Of a DNA stretch of 64,000 nt, positions 45,429-53,162 are shown piece by piece (the stretch's first letter is position 1; each line of letters opens with the position of its first letter). The notes under the pieces are model-generated. The model saw nothing but the letters and a program-made list of their open reading frames with translations, did not search any database and was not told where the DNA came from. Origin of the DNA: Ignavibacteriales bacterium (GTDB lineage: Bacteria; Bacteroidota; Ignavibacteria; Ignavibacteriales; Melioribacteraceae); NCBI GenBank assembly GCA_020635275.1, contig JACKAA010000003.1, positions 372,001 to 436,000 of the forward strand, given 5' to 3'. A program made the translations under genes and the position numbers.

Positions 45429-47855
45429 TTATAAACTCCTTAATATAGTCTCTAATTGTTCCTCATTTTCTACAATTACTTCTCGTGCTTTGCTTCCTTC
45501 AGAAGGGCCAACAATGCCAGCTTCCTCTAATTGATCAACTATTCTTGCAGCTCTTGAATAACCAAGTTTTAATCTTCTTTGAAGTAATGATACTGAGCCT
45601 TGCTGGTGTCTTACAATAACTCTTGCGGCATCCTCAAACATCGGATCCAAATCAGATAAAAAGTTTCCAGCTTCAGAATTTTTCTTCTCAAACATTGAAG
45701 GTAAAAAGTATCTTTTTGAGTAGCCGGGTTGTGTGTAAATATAATTTGTAATTTTTTCAACTTCATCTGTTGAAATAAAAGCATTCTGCATTCTTATTGG
45801 CTTTGGTATACCGCCGGGAAGAAATAACATATCACCTCTGCCTAATAATTGTTCGGCACCATTCATATCTAAAATAGTTCTTGAGTCAATTTTAGTTGCA
45901 ACTTGATACGCTATTCTTGCTGGAAAGTTTGCTTTAATTACACCAGTAATAACATTTACAGATGGCCTTTGAGTTGCAACAACTAAATGTATTCCAACTG
46001 CTCTGGCTAATTGAGCTAAGCGTGCAATTGGTGCTTCAACTTCTTTACCGGAAGTCATCATCAAATCTGCAAGTTCGTCTATTACAATAATTATGTATGG
46101 TAATTTATGATGTTGAATTTTCTCAGTATCAGCAGGTCTTTGTTTAGGATTTGCAATTTTTTTATTATAATCAACAATGTTTCTTACTCCGGCTTTTGCA
46201 AGTTTATCATATCTTTTTTCCATTTCATGCTCTACTGCCTTAAGTACTAATAAAGCATTTTGTGGATTTGTAATAATCTCTTCATCAAGATCCGGAGAAA
46301 CTGCAAGGTAGTGTTTATTTAATTTACCATAAAATGATAATTCAATTTTTTTGGGATCAATAATAACAAACTTAACTTCCGAAGGGTGTTTGGCATATAT
46401 TAAGCTTGTAATTAACATATTGATTCCAACGCTTTTTCCAGAACCGGTAGAACCAGCTATTAATAAGTGAGGCATTATAGATAAATCAGTAATATAAACT
46501 TCACCAACAATAGTTTTGCCAATTGCAATGGGTAATTCTGCTTTGGATTTATTTAAGTAAGATAGTACAGATCTGGCACTTACTAACTGAGATTTTTCAT
46601 TTGGAATCTCGACACCTATTGCACTTTTTCCTGGAATTGGTGCAATTATTCTAATTCCTCGAGCTGCAAGAGCCAAAGCAATGTCGTGCTCTAAACTAAC
46701 AATTCTGCTAATCTTTACCCCAGGTGATGGCACGATTTCATAAAGAGTTACAACGGGACCCGGAGTTACAGAAATATCTTCAATTTCAATATCAAAAAGT
46801 TTTAATTTTTCTCGCAATAACTCTGCATTTTGTTTTAATTCTGTTTCTGAAACTTCGACATTTTCATCATCTGAATATTGCAGTAAATCAATTGAAGGAG
46901 AATTAAATTTAATTTTCTCATCCCACTGATCCGGCAGTTCATCTTCTAATTCTTTATCAATAGCTGGAATGATTTCATCATTTGAAATTTGTTTAGATTG
47001 TGTTACTATAACTTCCGGTTCAACCTGAGGTTTAGTTACTTTTGGTTTTTCATCAGCTCTTATAATTCTAATTTTAGTTTCTTCACTAATTTCTTCATCT
47101 TCTTCAATTGGTTCTTCTTCTTTTTCAACTTTCTTTTTAGGAATTTTTAAATTCTTAATTTTTTCAAGATTTTTGTTTTTCTTTTCTTCTAAATTGATTT
47201 TTACTGTTTCTTTTGGTTTTTCGAATAGTTTAGAAATGTATGTTCTTAATAATCTGAATCTTAAATCAAATGCAATAAAGAGGGCAATAAACATTCCCGT
47301 GGATAATAAGATTAGACTTCCAAGCACACCAAACAATCTTCCTAAAGCTGCTCCAAAAAAATCTCCAATATTACCGGCAAGTTCATATTGATTTACAAAT
47401 AGCTGGTCGTATCTTAAAACACCAAAAAATGCAGCTAAAATTATTCCCGCGATAAGAAAAAAATTTGAAATATTTAGCGCTAATTTTCTTTCTGTATTTT
47501 TAAGAATTGTATAACCCCAAACAAAACATATTATTGGAATTACAATTGAAAAATATCCTAAAGTTGAATTAATTAAAAATTGTGATAGATAAGCTCCAAA
47601 TATTCCAAGCCAATTATGAGTGTATTGAGCTCGGTGTAAAAAATCCGGGTCAGTTGAAAAGACTTTAAAAAAATCTGTAAATCTATAATTGAGATTTGCT
47701 TGATCATATCTTGAATATGAGAAAATACTCAAAAGCATTAACAAAGCAGAAATAATTAAAAATATTCCCAGTAATTTCTTCTTTTTTTCTAAAGATATTA
47801 TAAAGAAATTTTCAGATGTATTTTGTGATTTTGTATTTCTATTTTGTTTTGCCAT
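45429..47855 (-). CDS. ftsK: DNA translocase FtsK
   Basis: FtsK pumps DNA at the septum and activates XerCD dimer resolution. The 808 residues comprise four N-terminal TM segments (about 28-200), a charged proline/lysine/glutamate linker (215-320), a motor with AGSTGSGKS (K474 in Walker A), VIDELADLMM as Walker B, and a C-terminal gamma winged helix (LLQRRLKLGYSRAARIVDQLE) that reads polar DNA sequences. The linker is short compared with E. coli. lolA is next in the same direction. xerD is in the same window. Confidence 0.96.
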   Translation of the reverse strand: MAKQNRNTKSQNTSENFFIISLEKKKKLLGIFLIISALLMLLSIFSYSRYDQANLNYRFTDFFKVFSTDPDFLHRAQYTHNWLGIFGAYLSQFLINSTLGYFSIVIPIICFVWGYTILKNTERKLALNISNFFLIAGIILAAFFGVLRYDQLFVNQYELAGNIGDFFGAALGRLFGVLGSLILLSTGMFIALFIAFDLRFRLLRTYISKLFEKPKETVKINLEEKKNKNLEKIKNLKIPKKKVEKEEEPIEEDEEISEETKIRIIRADEKPKVTKPQVEPEVIVTQSKQISNDEIIPAIDKELEDELPDQWDEKIKFNSPSIDLLQYSDDENVEVSETELKQNAELLREKLKLFDIEIEDISVTPGPVVTLYEIVPSPGVKISRIVSLEHDIALALAARGIRIIAPIPGKSAIGVEIPNEKSQLVSARSVLSYLNKSKAELPIAIGKTIVGEVYITDLSIMPHLLIAGSTGSGKSVGINMLITSLIYAKHPSEVKFVIIDPKKIELSFYGKLNKHYLAVSPDLDEEIITNPQNALLVLKAVEHEMEKRYDKLAKAGVRNIVDYNKKIANPKQRPADTEKIQHHKLPYIIIVIDELADLMMTSGKEVEAPIARLAQLARAVGIHLVVATQRPSVNVITGVIKANFPARIAYQVATKIDSRTILDMNGAEQLLGRGDMLFLPGGIPKPIRMQNAFISTDEVEKITNYIYTQPGYSKRYFLPSMFEKKNSEAGNFLSDLDPMFEDAARVIVRHQQGSVSLLQRRLKLGYSRAARIVDQLEEAGIVGPSEGSKAREVIVENEEQLETILRSL

Positions 47856-47871
47856 ACTTAATAGATGCTGC

Positions 47872-48591
47872 TTAATTGCTCAATTTAATTGATCCTTTTC
47901 CAAATTGCGGAACTAAATCAATTATATTTTTTTGAGCCGCATATTTTATATCGTCTTTAAATCCTTGTTCAATAAGTTTCTTACCATGCTCAGTTTCTGA
48001 AAGCATTTTTCTTAAACTTCGCTTATTTTTCTGAAATAGCATATGACATGTTTTGCTTGCATCATCTAATTCTACATTTTCATTAATTTGTAGAATTTCA
48101 TCAATTAAATCACCAGCACAAGCAGAATCTTCAAATGAAAATAATCCATTATTTCCTGAACACAAAATATTTAATTCTTCTGAATCATTTACTTTTTTTG
48201 CAACACTTGCAGAATTTAAAAAAGAAGTAATAAATAACCTTGATGAATATTTTGCTTTAACTATTGCTTTAGAACCGTTTGTGGTAAATAATACAATAGA
48301 TTTGCCATTTACAATTTCGTTTGAAAATTCCAATGGGGAATTTCCAAGTGCAAAACCTTCAATCTTTTTTGTATTTCTTTCACCAGCTAAAAGTGTAAGA
48401 CTTGAAAATGCATCACCGGAAATTTTAATTGCAAATTCTATTGAACCAACAGGAATAATTTCTTTTGCTCCGTTATTGAGAGCAGTAACAATTGTTGTTG
48501 TCGCTCTTAATACATCAATAACAACAGTTGTTTTATTTGTAAAATACAAATCATCAACATTTAATGGTGAAAGCAGAGTTTTAATTTTCAT
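47872..48591 (-). CDS. comB: 2-phosphosulfolactate phosphatase-like protein (ComB family)
   Basis: A 239-residue ComB-family protein. Conserved blocks are VVIDVLRATTTIVTAL near residues 23-38, LLAGERNTKKIEGFALGNSP, and LFTTNGSKAIVKA. Archaeal ComB removes phosphate from 2-phosphosulfolactate in coenzyme M synthesis. Many bacteria carry the gene without the rest of that pathway, as here (no comA or comC in the window), so the true substrate is uncertain. It overlaps the 3' end of gcvT by 11 bases and precedes ftsK. Confidence 0.87.
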   Translation of the reverse strand: MKIKTLLSPLNVDDLYFTNKTTVVIDVLRATTTIVTALNNGAKEIIPVGSIEFAIKISGDAFSSLTLLAGERNTKKIEGFALGNSPLEFSNEIVNGKSIVLFTTNGSKAIVKAKYSSRLFITSFLNSASVAKKVNDSEELNILCSGNNGLFSFEDSACAGDLIDEILQINENVELDDASKTCHMLFQKNKRSLRKMLSETEHGKKLIEQGFKDDIKYAAQKNIIDLVPQFGKGSIKLSN

Positions 48592-49672
48592 TCGTCTTTA
48601 CAAAGGGTAATTTTGTGATAGTTGCAGTATTCTTTTTTCCCCTAATTATTATATCAACATTTTCCCCTACTGCAGCAAATTCAGAAGACACATAACCTAA
48701 AGCAATAGGTCTTTGTAAAATAGGACTTACTGTTCCACTTGTTATTATTCCAATTATTTTATCATCTTTTGCAATTTCATAATCTTTTCTTGGAAATGCT
48801 TTTCCATCAATTATCATTGGGACTAATTTTTTACTGAGTCCTTTTTCTTTTTGCTGTTCGAGAAATTCTCGTCCAATAAACTCACCTTTTTTTAATTTAG
48901 TTATCCAACCTAAACCAGCTTCCAAAACTGTTGTTGTTGAGTCAATATCGTTTCCATATAAGCAATACCCCATTTCCAATCTCAGTGAATCCCTACAACC
49001 TAAACCAGTTGGGAGAATATTAAATTCTTTTCCGGCTTCAAATATTTTATTCCATATTGATTCAGCTATTTCAGTTGAGCCTTTGAAATATAATTCATAA
49101 CCTAATTCTCCAGTATATCCGGTTCTTGATACAATAATTTTTGTATCGAATATTTGCAAGGTTAAAAATGTATAATAATCCAATTCGATATTTGAATTAA
49201 ATACTTTTTCAATTACCTTACGGGAATTAGGGCCTTGGACAGCAAGTAAAGAGTATTCATCAGATTCGTCGCAAATTTCAACATTAAACGAATTATTTTT
49301 TTTCATCCATTCATGATCTTTATCTTTATTAGCACCATTAACCACAAGCATATATTCTGATTCAGAAATCATATAAACTAAAAGATCATCAACTATTCCA
49401 CCATTTTCATAACACATTGCAGAATATTGAACCTTCCCTACTTCTAATTTTGCTGCGTTATTTACTGTAATATGCTGAACAAATTCTAATGCCTTTTCAC
49501 CTTTTATAAATATTTCACCCATGTGCGAAACATCAAAAACACCAACACTTTCTCTTACTGCCTTATGTTCCGCAATAATAGAAGAATATTGAATTGGCAT
49601 TTCATATCCAGCAAAATCAACTATTTTAGCATTTTCAGCTAAATGACAATTATAAAATTTTGTACGTTTCAT
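48581..49672 (-). CDS. gcvT: Aminomethyltransferase, glycine cleavage T protein
   Basis: GcvT transfers the aminomethyl group of the lipoamide carrier to tetrahydrofolate, releasing ammonia. The 363 residues show the folate-binding motif GVFDVSHMGEI (residues 40-50), RTGYTGELGYELY, and the C-terminal domain YVSSEFAAVG. The genes gcvH and gcvP are not in the window. It lies 3 bases from the transaldolase gene and overlaps comB, so it probably shares their transcript. Confidence 0.96.
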   Translation of the reverse strand: MKRTKFYNCHLAENAKIVDFAGYEMPIQYSSIIAEHKAVRESVGVFDVSHMGEIFIKGEKALEFVQHITVNNAAKLEVGKVQYSAMCYENGGIVDDLLVYMISESEYMLVVNGANKDKDHEWMKKNNSFNVEICDESDEYSLLAVQGPNSRKVIEKVFNSNIELDYYTFLTLQIFDTKIIVSRTGYTGELGYELYFKGSTEIAESIWNKIFEAGKEFNILPTGLGCRDSLRLEMGYCLYGNDIDSTTTVLEAGLGWITKLKKGEFIGREFLEQQKEKGLSKKLVPMIIDGKAFPRKDYEIAKDDKIIGIITSGTVSPILQRPIALGYVSSEFAAVGENVDIIIRGKKNTATITKLPFVKTNEN

Positions 49673-49675
49673 ATT

Positions 49676-50320
49676 TTATTTTTCAAGAGTTTTCCAGTCT
49701 GATAGAAATTTTTCTAATCCTGAATCAGTTAAAGGATGATTAAATAATTTTTTAATTACACCAAATGGGATAGTAGCAACATGAGCTCCTAATTCAGCAG
49801 CTTCAACTAAGTGAAGCGGATGACGGATACTTGCCGCTAAAACTTGAGTTTCATAGCCGTAATTATTATAAATTGTTACTATCTGATCAATCAACTGCAT
49901 TCCAGAATGACTAATATCATCAAGTCTTCCGACAAATGGACTAATATATGTTGCTCCGGCTTTCGCCGCCAGGATAGCTTGAGAAGCAGAAAAACATAGT
50001 GTCACATTAGTTTTAATTCCTTCAACAGATAAAGTTTTTACAGCTTTAATTCCTTCAAGTATTAAAGGAATTTTTACAACAATATTCTTGTGAATTGCAG
50101 CTAATTCTCTAGCTTCTTTTACAATTCCTTCGTAATCAGTTGAAACAACTTCTGCACTTATTGGCCCATCAACAACTTCCAATATTTCATTCAGCAGTTC
50201 TTTAAAGTCCTTGCCTTCTTTTGCTACAAGTGAAGGATTAGTTGTTACACCATCTAATAATCCCATTGAAGCAGCTTCTTTTATCTCATCAATATTGGCA
50301 GTATCTATAAAAAATTTCAT
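49676..50320 (-). CDS. Small transaldolase / fructose-6-phosphate aldolase family
   Basis: A 214-residue TalC/FSA-type enzyme, a single TIM barrel. D6, TTNPS (26-30), and the Schiff-base lysine K83 in VVKIPL are intact, as are VTLCFSASQA and SPFVGRLDD. Proteins of this size act either as transaldolase in the non-oxidative pentose phosphate pathway or as fructose-6-phosphate aldolase, and the sequence alone does not decide. A TCTCC (minus-strand GGAGA) precedes the ATG. It follows rng by 16 bases. Confidence 0.93.
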   Translation of the reverse strand: MKFFIDTANIDEIKEAASMGLLDGVTTNPSLVAKEGKDFKELLNEILEVVDGPISAEVVSTDYEGIVKEARELAAIHKNIVVKIPLILEGIKAVKTLSVEGIKTNVTLCFSASQAILAAKAGATYISPFVGRLDDISHSGMQLIDQIVTIYNNYGYETQVLAASIRHPLHLVEAAELGAHVATIPFGVIKKLFNHPLTDSGLEKFLSDWKTLEK

Positions 50321-50336
50321 TTTATCTCCTTTTCAA

Positions 50337-51884
50337 CTAATTTAATTTTTCACCAGTTTTCGCAACTTTAACTTCAAATTCTTGAGGATTGATATTATCA
50401 TTATCTTCAAGCTTAATTTTTAACAAATATTTAAATTGAAGTTTTCTTAATGTAGAAAGTAATCCTATTTTTAAGTCATTGCTTAATGATGGATGAACAC
50501 TTAAAACAAGACTTCTATATTTTCCTTCGGATTTATATCTTTTAAACCACTCATCAATATCATGAATAACTGTTGATCTTTTAGTCATTAAACCGGTACC
50601 GGCGCAATAAGGGCAAACTTCATTTATTGATTGAACGATATTTTGTCTGACTCTTTGTCTTGTAATCTGTACAATTCCAAAATCTGTCATTGGTAAAATT
50701 GCAATTTTTGCTCTGTCTTTTTTAAATTCTTTTCTTAATTCATCATAGATTTTTTTTCTATTTTTATCCTCTTCAAGATCAATAAAATCAATAACAATTA
50801 AACCACCAATATCTCTCAATCTTAACTGTCTTACTATTTCTCTCGAAGCTTCCAAATCAGTTTTAAGTGAATTAAGCTCCTGTTCCTTTTTAGCAGCATA
50901 CCTTCCGCTGTTTACATCAATTACTGTCATTGCTTCTGTATGATCAATTACAATATGTCCGCCATTTGGAATTGGAACTTTTCTTCCCATTAATGTTTTT
51001 ATTTGCTCTTCAATTTTGAATGTTTCATAAATCGGCATTCGCGATTTGTAATATTCAATTTTCTCTGAAAGTTCTGGTTGAACTAGTTGAATATAGTCTC
51101 TGATTTCTTTATAAAGACTTTTTGAATCGATAAAAACTTTAGAAACATTTGATGTAAATAAATCTCTAATTACAGAAGTTGTTGTGGACAAATCTTTATA
51201 AAGAAGCATTGGGGGATCAGTACTTTTCACCTTTGTTTGGATTTTATTCCAAGTACGCACTAAATATTTTAAATCACTTTCAAGTGAAAATTCATCTTGT
51301 TCTTTTGCTGCAGTTCTGATAATTAATCCGCAATTTTCAGGAATAATTCCTTTTGCTAATGTTTTTAATCTTTTTCTTTCTTTAAAGTCAGCTATTTTCT
51401 TAGATATGCCAATTTTATTATCGAAAGGCAAAAGAACACAAAACCTGCCTGGGATAGAAATTGCAGATGAAATTCTAACTCCTTTATTTGCAACAGGCTC
51501 TTTAATTATTTGAACAATTATATCTTGTCCTTTATGAAGCTTTGGAATGCTTGTTACTTTCTTTTCAGTTTCTTCTTTAGTGTTTACTAAATTTTCTTCA
51601 TCATCAACACTTATATCAGTTTCCTCTTCGTCCAAAACAGACTGGAATTCTTGAAAAGAATCACCGATATCAGAAAAGTGTAGAAATGCATCGTGTTTTA
51701 GCCCAATATCAATGAATGCTGCTCTAATTCCGGGTAAAACTCTAGCTACTTTACCAAGGTAAATATTCCCAACCATTCTTCTTTTTTCAGGGTTATCAAC
51801 AAAAAAATCTACGAGTGTACCTTCTTCTGTGATTGCTACCCTGTTCTGAGTGGCAGAGGAATTAATGATAATTTCTTTTTGCAT
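50337..51884 (-). CDS. rng: Ribonuclease E/G
   Basis: RNase G/E is an endoribonuclease for rRNA maturation and mRNA decay. The 515-residue protein lacks the long C-terminal scaffold of E. coli RNase E, so RNase G-like. It has an S1 domain interrupted by an acidic insert (residues about 35-125, with a glutamate-rich stretch 85-108), the DNase I-like catalytic domain with VIDVNSGRY and DFIDLE (Mg-binding aspartates), and the zinc-link CPYCAGTG near 430. GAGAG precedes the ATG. A hairpin lies in the presumed leader. Confidence 0.94.
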   Translation of the reverse strand: MQKEIIINSSATQNRVAITEEGTLVDFFVDNPEKRRMVGNIYLGKVARVLPGIRAAFIDIGLKHDAFLHFSDIGDSFQEFQSVLDEEETDISVDDEENLVNTKEETEKKVTSIPKLHKGQDIIVQIIKEPVANKGVRISSAISIPGRFCVLLPFDNKIGISKKIADFKERKRLKTLAKGIIPENCGLIIRTAAKEQDEFSLESDLKYLVRTWNKIQTKVKSTDPPMLLYKDLSTTTSVIRDLFTSNVSKVFIDSKSLYKEIRDYIQLVQPELSEKIEYYKSRMPIYETFKIEEQIKTLMGRKVPIPNGGHIVIDHTEAMTVIDVNSGRYAAKKEQELNSLKTDLEASREIVRQLRLRDIGGLIVIDFIDLEEDKNRKKIYDELRKEFKKDRAKIAILPMTDFGIVQITRQRVRQNIVQSINEVCPYCAGTGLMTKRSTVIHDIDEWFKRYKSEGKYRSLVLSVHPSLSNDLKIGLLSTLRKLQFKYLLKIKLEDNDNINPQEFEVKVAKTGEKLN

Positions 51885-51925
51885 AAAACTCTCTAAATAA
51901 AACGAGTTCGCAAAACAAGGAAGGA

Positions 51926-51943
51926 AGAAATTCTTTAATTTCT
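51926..51943 (-). promoter_or_regulatory. Small hairpin in the rng leader
   Basis: AGAAATT (51926-51932) and AATTTCT (51937-51943) form a 7-bp stem with a 4-base loop, 42 bases before the rng start on the minus strand. E. coli rne is autoregulated through its 5' leader, so a role is conceivable. The stem is AT-rich and could be chance. Confidence 0.25.
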
Positions 51944-51959
51944 ATTTAACAAAGTTTGT

Positions 51960-51988
51960 ATTCTACTTGATATTTTTAATAACGTAAA
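51960..51988 (-). promoter_or_regulatory. Possible promoter for the rng operon
   Basis: Read on the minus strand, TTTACG (51988-51983) and TAGAAT (51965-51960) with a 17-base spacer lie in the 133-base gap between dusB and rng. They would give a leader of roughly 70 bases. The -35 is a poor match and the -10 good. Weak support only. Confidence 0.3.
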
Positions 51989-52017
51989 ATCCTAAATTTT
52001 GTTTTTACAATACAGTA

Positions 52018-53076
52018 TTATCCAAAAACTTTTTCTTCCTCTTTTGCTAACCAAAAAAGAACTCTATTATTAAATTTTCTATTTATTTCCTCAACGTCAA
52101 TTTGAGGATAATAATTTGTTGCTAATTTTTCAATATGAATATTTATTATTTCTTTTATTCTATCAAAATCAGTAGCTGAATATAATTCGCTAATTAAATT
52201 TTCAACTCCATTTTGATACTTAAAATACCAAATAATATTTTTTTTTGCTCTATCAAGATGAACATCAAAACCTTGTTCTCTTCTTAATAGTTCAACATGT
52301 TCAATTGCAACAGTTTTAATTTCTTCAATTGTAGGAATATATTTATTCCCTTTCTTTAATTCTTCAATCTGCTTAAAAATAAAAGGATTACCTAATGCAC
52401 CTCTACCAACTAATACTGCGTCACATTTGGTTTCATTCATCATATTGATAGCATCTTCAGCATCAAAAACAGAGCCATTTCCTACAACTGGTATTTTTAC
52501 CTGATCCTTAACTTTAGCAATCCATTCCCATTCTGGATCAACATCGTATCTATCAGCTCTTTTTCTTGCATGAATTATAATAACCGAGGCACCGTTATCT
52601 TCAATTATTTTAGCATTTTCAAGAACATTGACTCTGTCTTTTGGTCCGAGTCTGATTTTAACCGAGATGGGAATACCACTTGAATTTTTCACCATCTCTT
52701 TTACTATTTTACCTAATTCATCTGGATGAGTTAATAAATACGCACCCATTTTATTAGCATAAACTTTTTCAACCGGACAACCACAATTTAAATCAATTAC
52801 ATCCGGATTAAATCTAACAAGTTCTGCAACTGCTTTACCAACAATATCCGGTTCCTTACCTAATAATTGTACACCAATTGGTTTTTCTTTTCTGCTAAAT
52901 GTTAAAAATCTAAGTGTATCAAAATTATTTTTAATTACACCTTCAGCACTAACCATTTGAGTAAAAGTTAATCCGGCTCCATATTTTTTAGCAATTGTTC
53001 TAAATGCATAATCAGTAATTTCAGCCATTGGAGCTAGAAATGCATTACTGTCAACATTTAATTTACCAACCTGCAA
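52018..53076 (-). CDS. dusB: tRNA-dihydrouridine synthase
   Basis: Dus enzymes reduce uridine to dihydrouridine in tRNA with FMN and NADPH. The 352 residues show LAPMAEITDYAFR (FMN loop, 14-26), QLLG, catalytic C100 in NCGCPVEKV, and GNGSVFDAED plus VLVGRGALGNPF for the phosphate site. The protein is closest in pattern to DusB. TTG at 53076 is the only start, as an in-frame stop lies three codons upstream. It is separated from pnp by a terminator. Confidence 0.93.
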   Translation of the reverse strand: MQVGKLNVDSNAFLAPMAEITDYAFRTIAKKYGAGLTFTQMVSAEGVIKNNFDTLRFLTFSRKEKPIGVQLLGKEPDIVGKAVAELVRFNPDVIDLNCGCPVEKVYANKMGAYLLTHPDELGKIVKEMVKNSSGIPISVKIRLGPKDRVNVLENAKIIEDNGASVIIIHARKRADRYDVDPEWEWIAKVKDQVKIPVVGNGSVFDAEDAINMMNETKCDAVLVGRGALGNPFIFKQIEELKKGNKYIPTIEEIKTVAIEHVELLRREQGFDVHLDRAKKNIIWYFKYQNGVENLISELYSATDFDRIKEIINIHIEKLATNYYPQIDVEEINRKFNNRVLFWLAKEEEKVFG

Positions 53077-53114
53077 TTTTTGTCAACTCTTTCTTAAAAT
53101 CAATGTTAAATAAA

Positions 53115-53146
53115 TATAAAAAATGCTGAATTAGTATTCAGCATTT
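53115..53146 (-). terminator. Intrinsic terminator after pnp
   Basis: AAATGCTGAA (53121-53130) and TTCAGCATTT (53137-53146) form a 10-bp perfect stem with a 6-base loop. On the minus strand the left arm is followed by TTTTTTATATTT. It ends the rimP-pnp operon 17 bases past the pnp stop. Confidence 0.85.
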
Positions 53147-53162
53147 AATATTAAATTAAAAT

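Noticed and set aside
48053..48610. 185-codon open frame antisense to comB
   Set aside because: Fully covered by comB, which has clear family motifs; no independent start signal.
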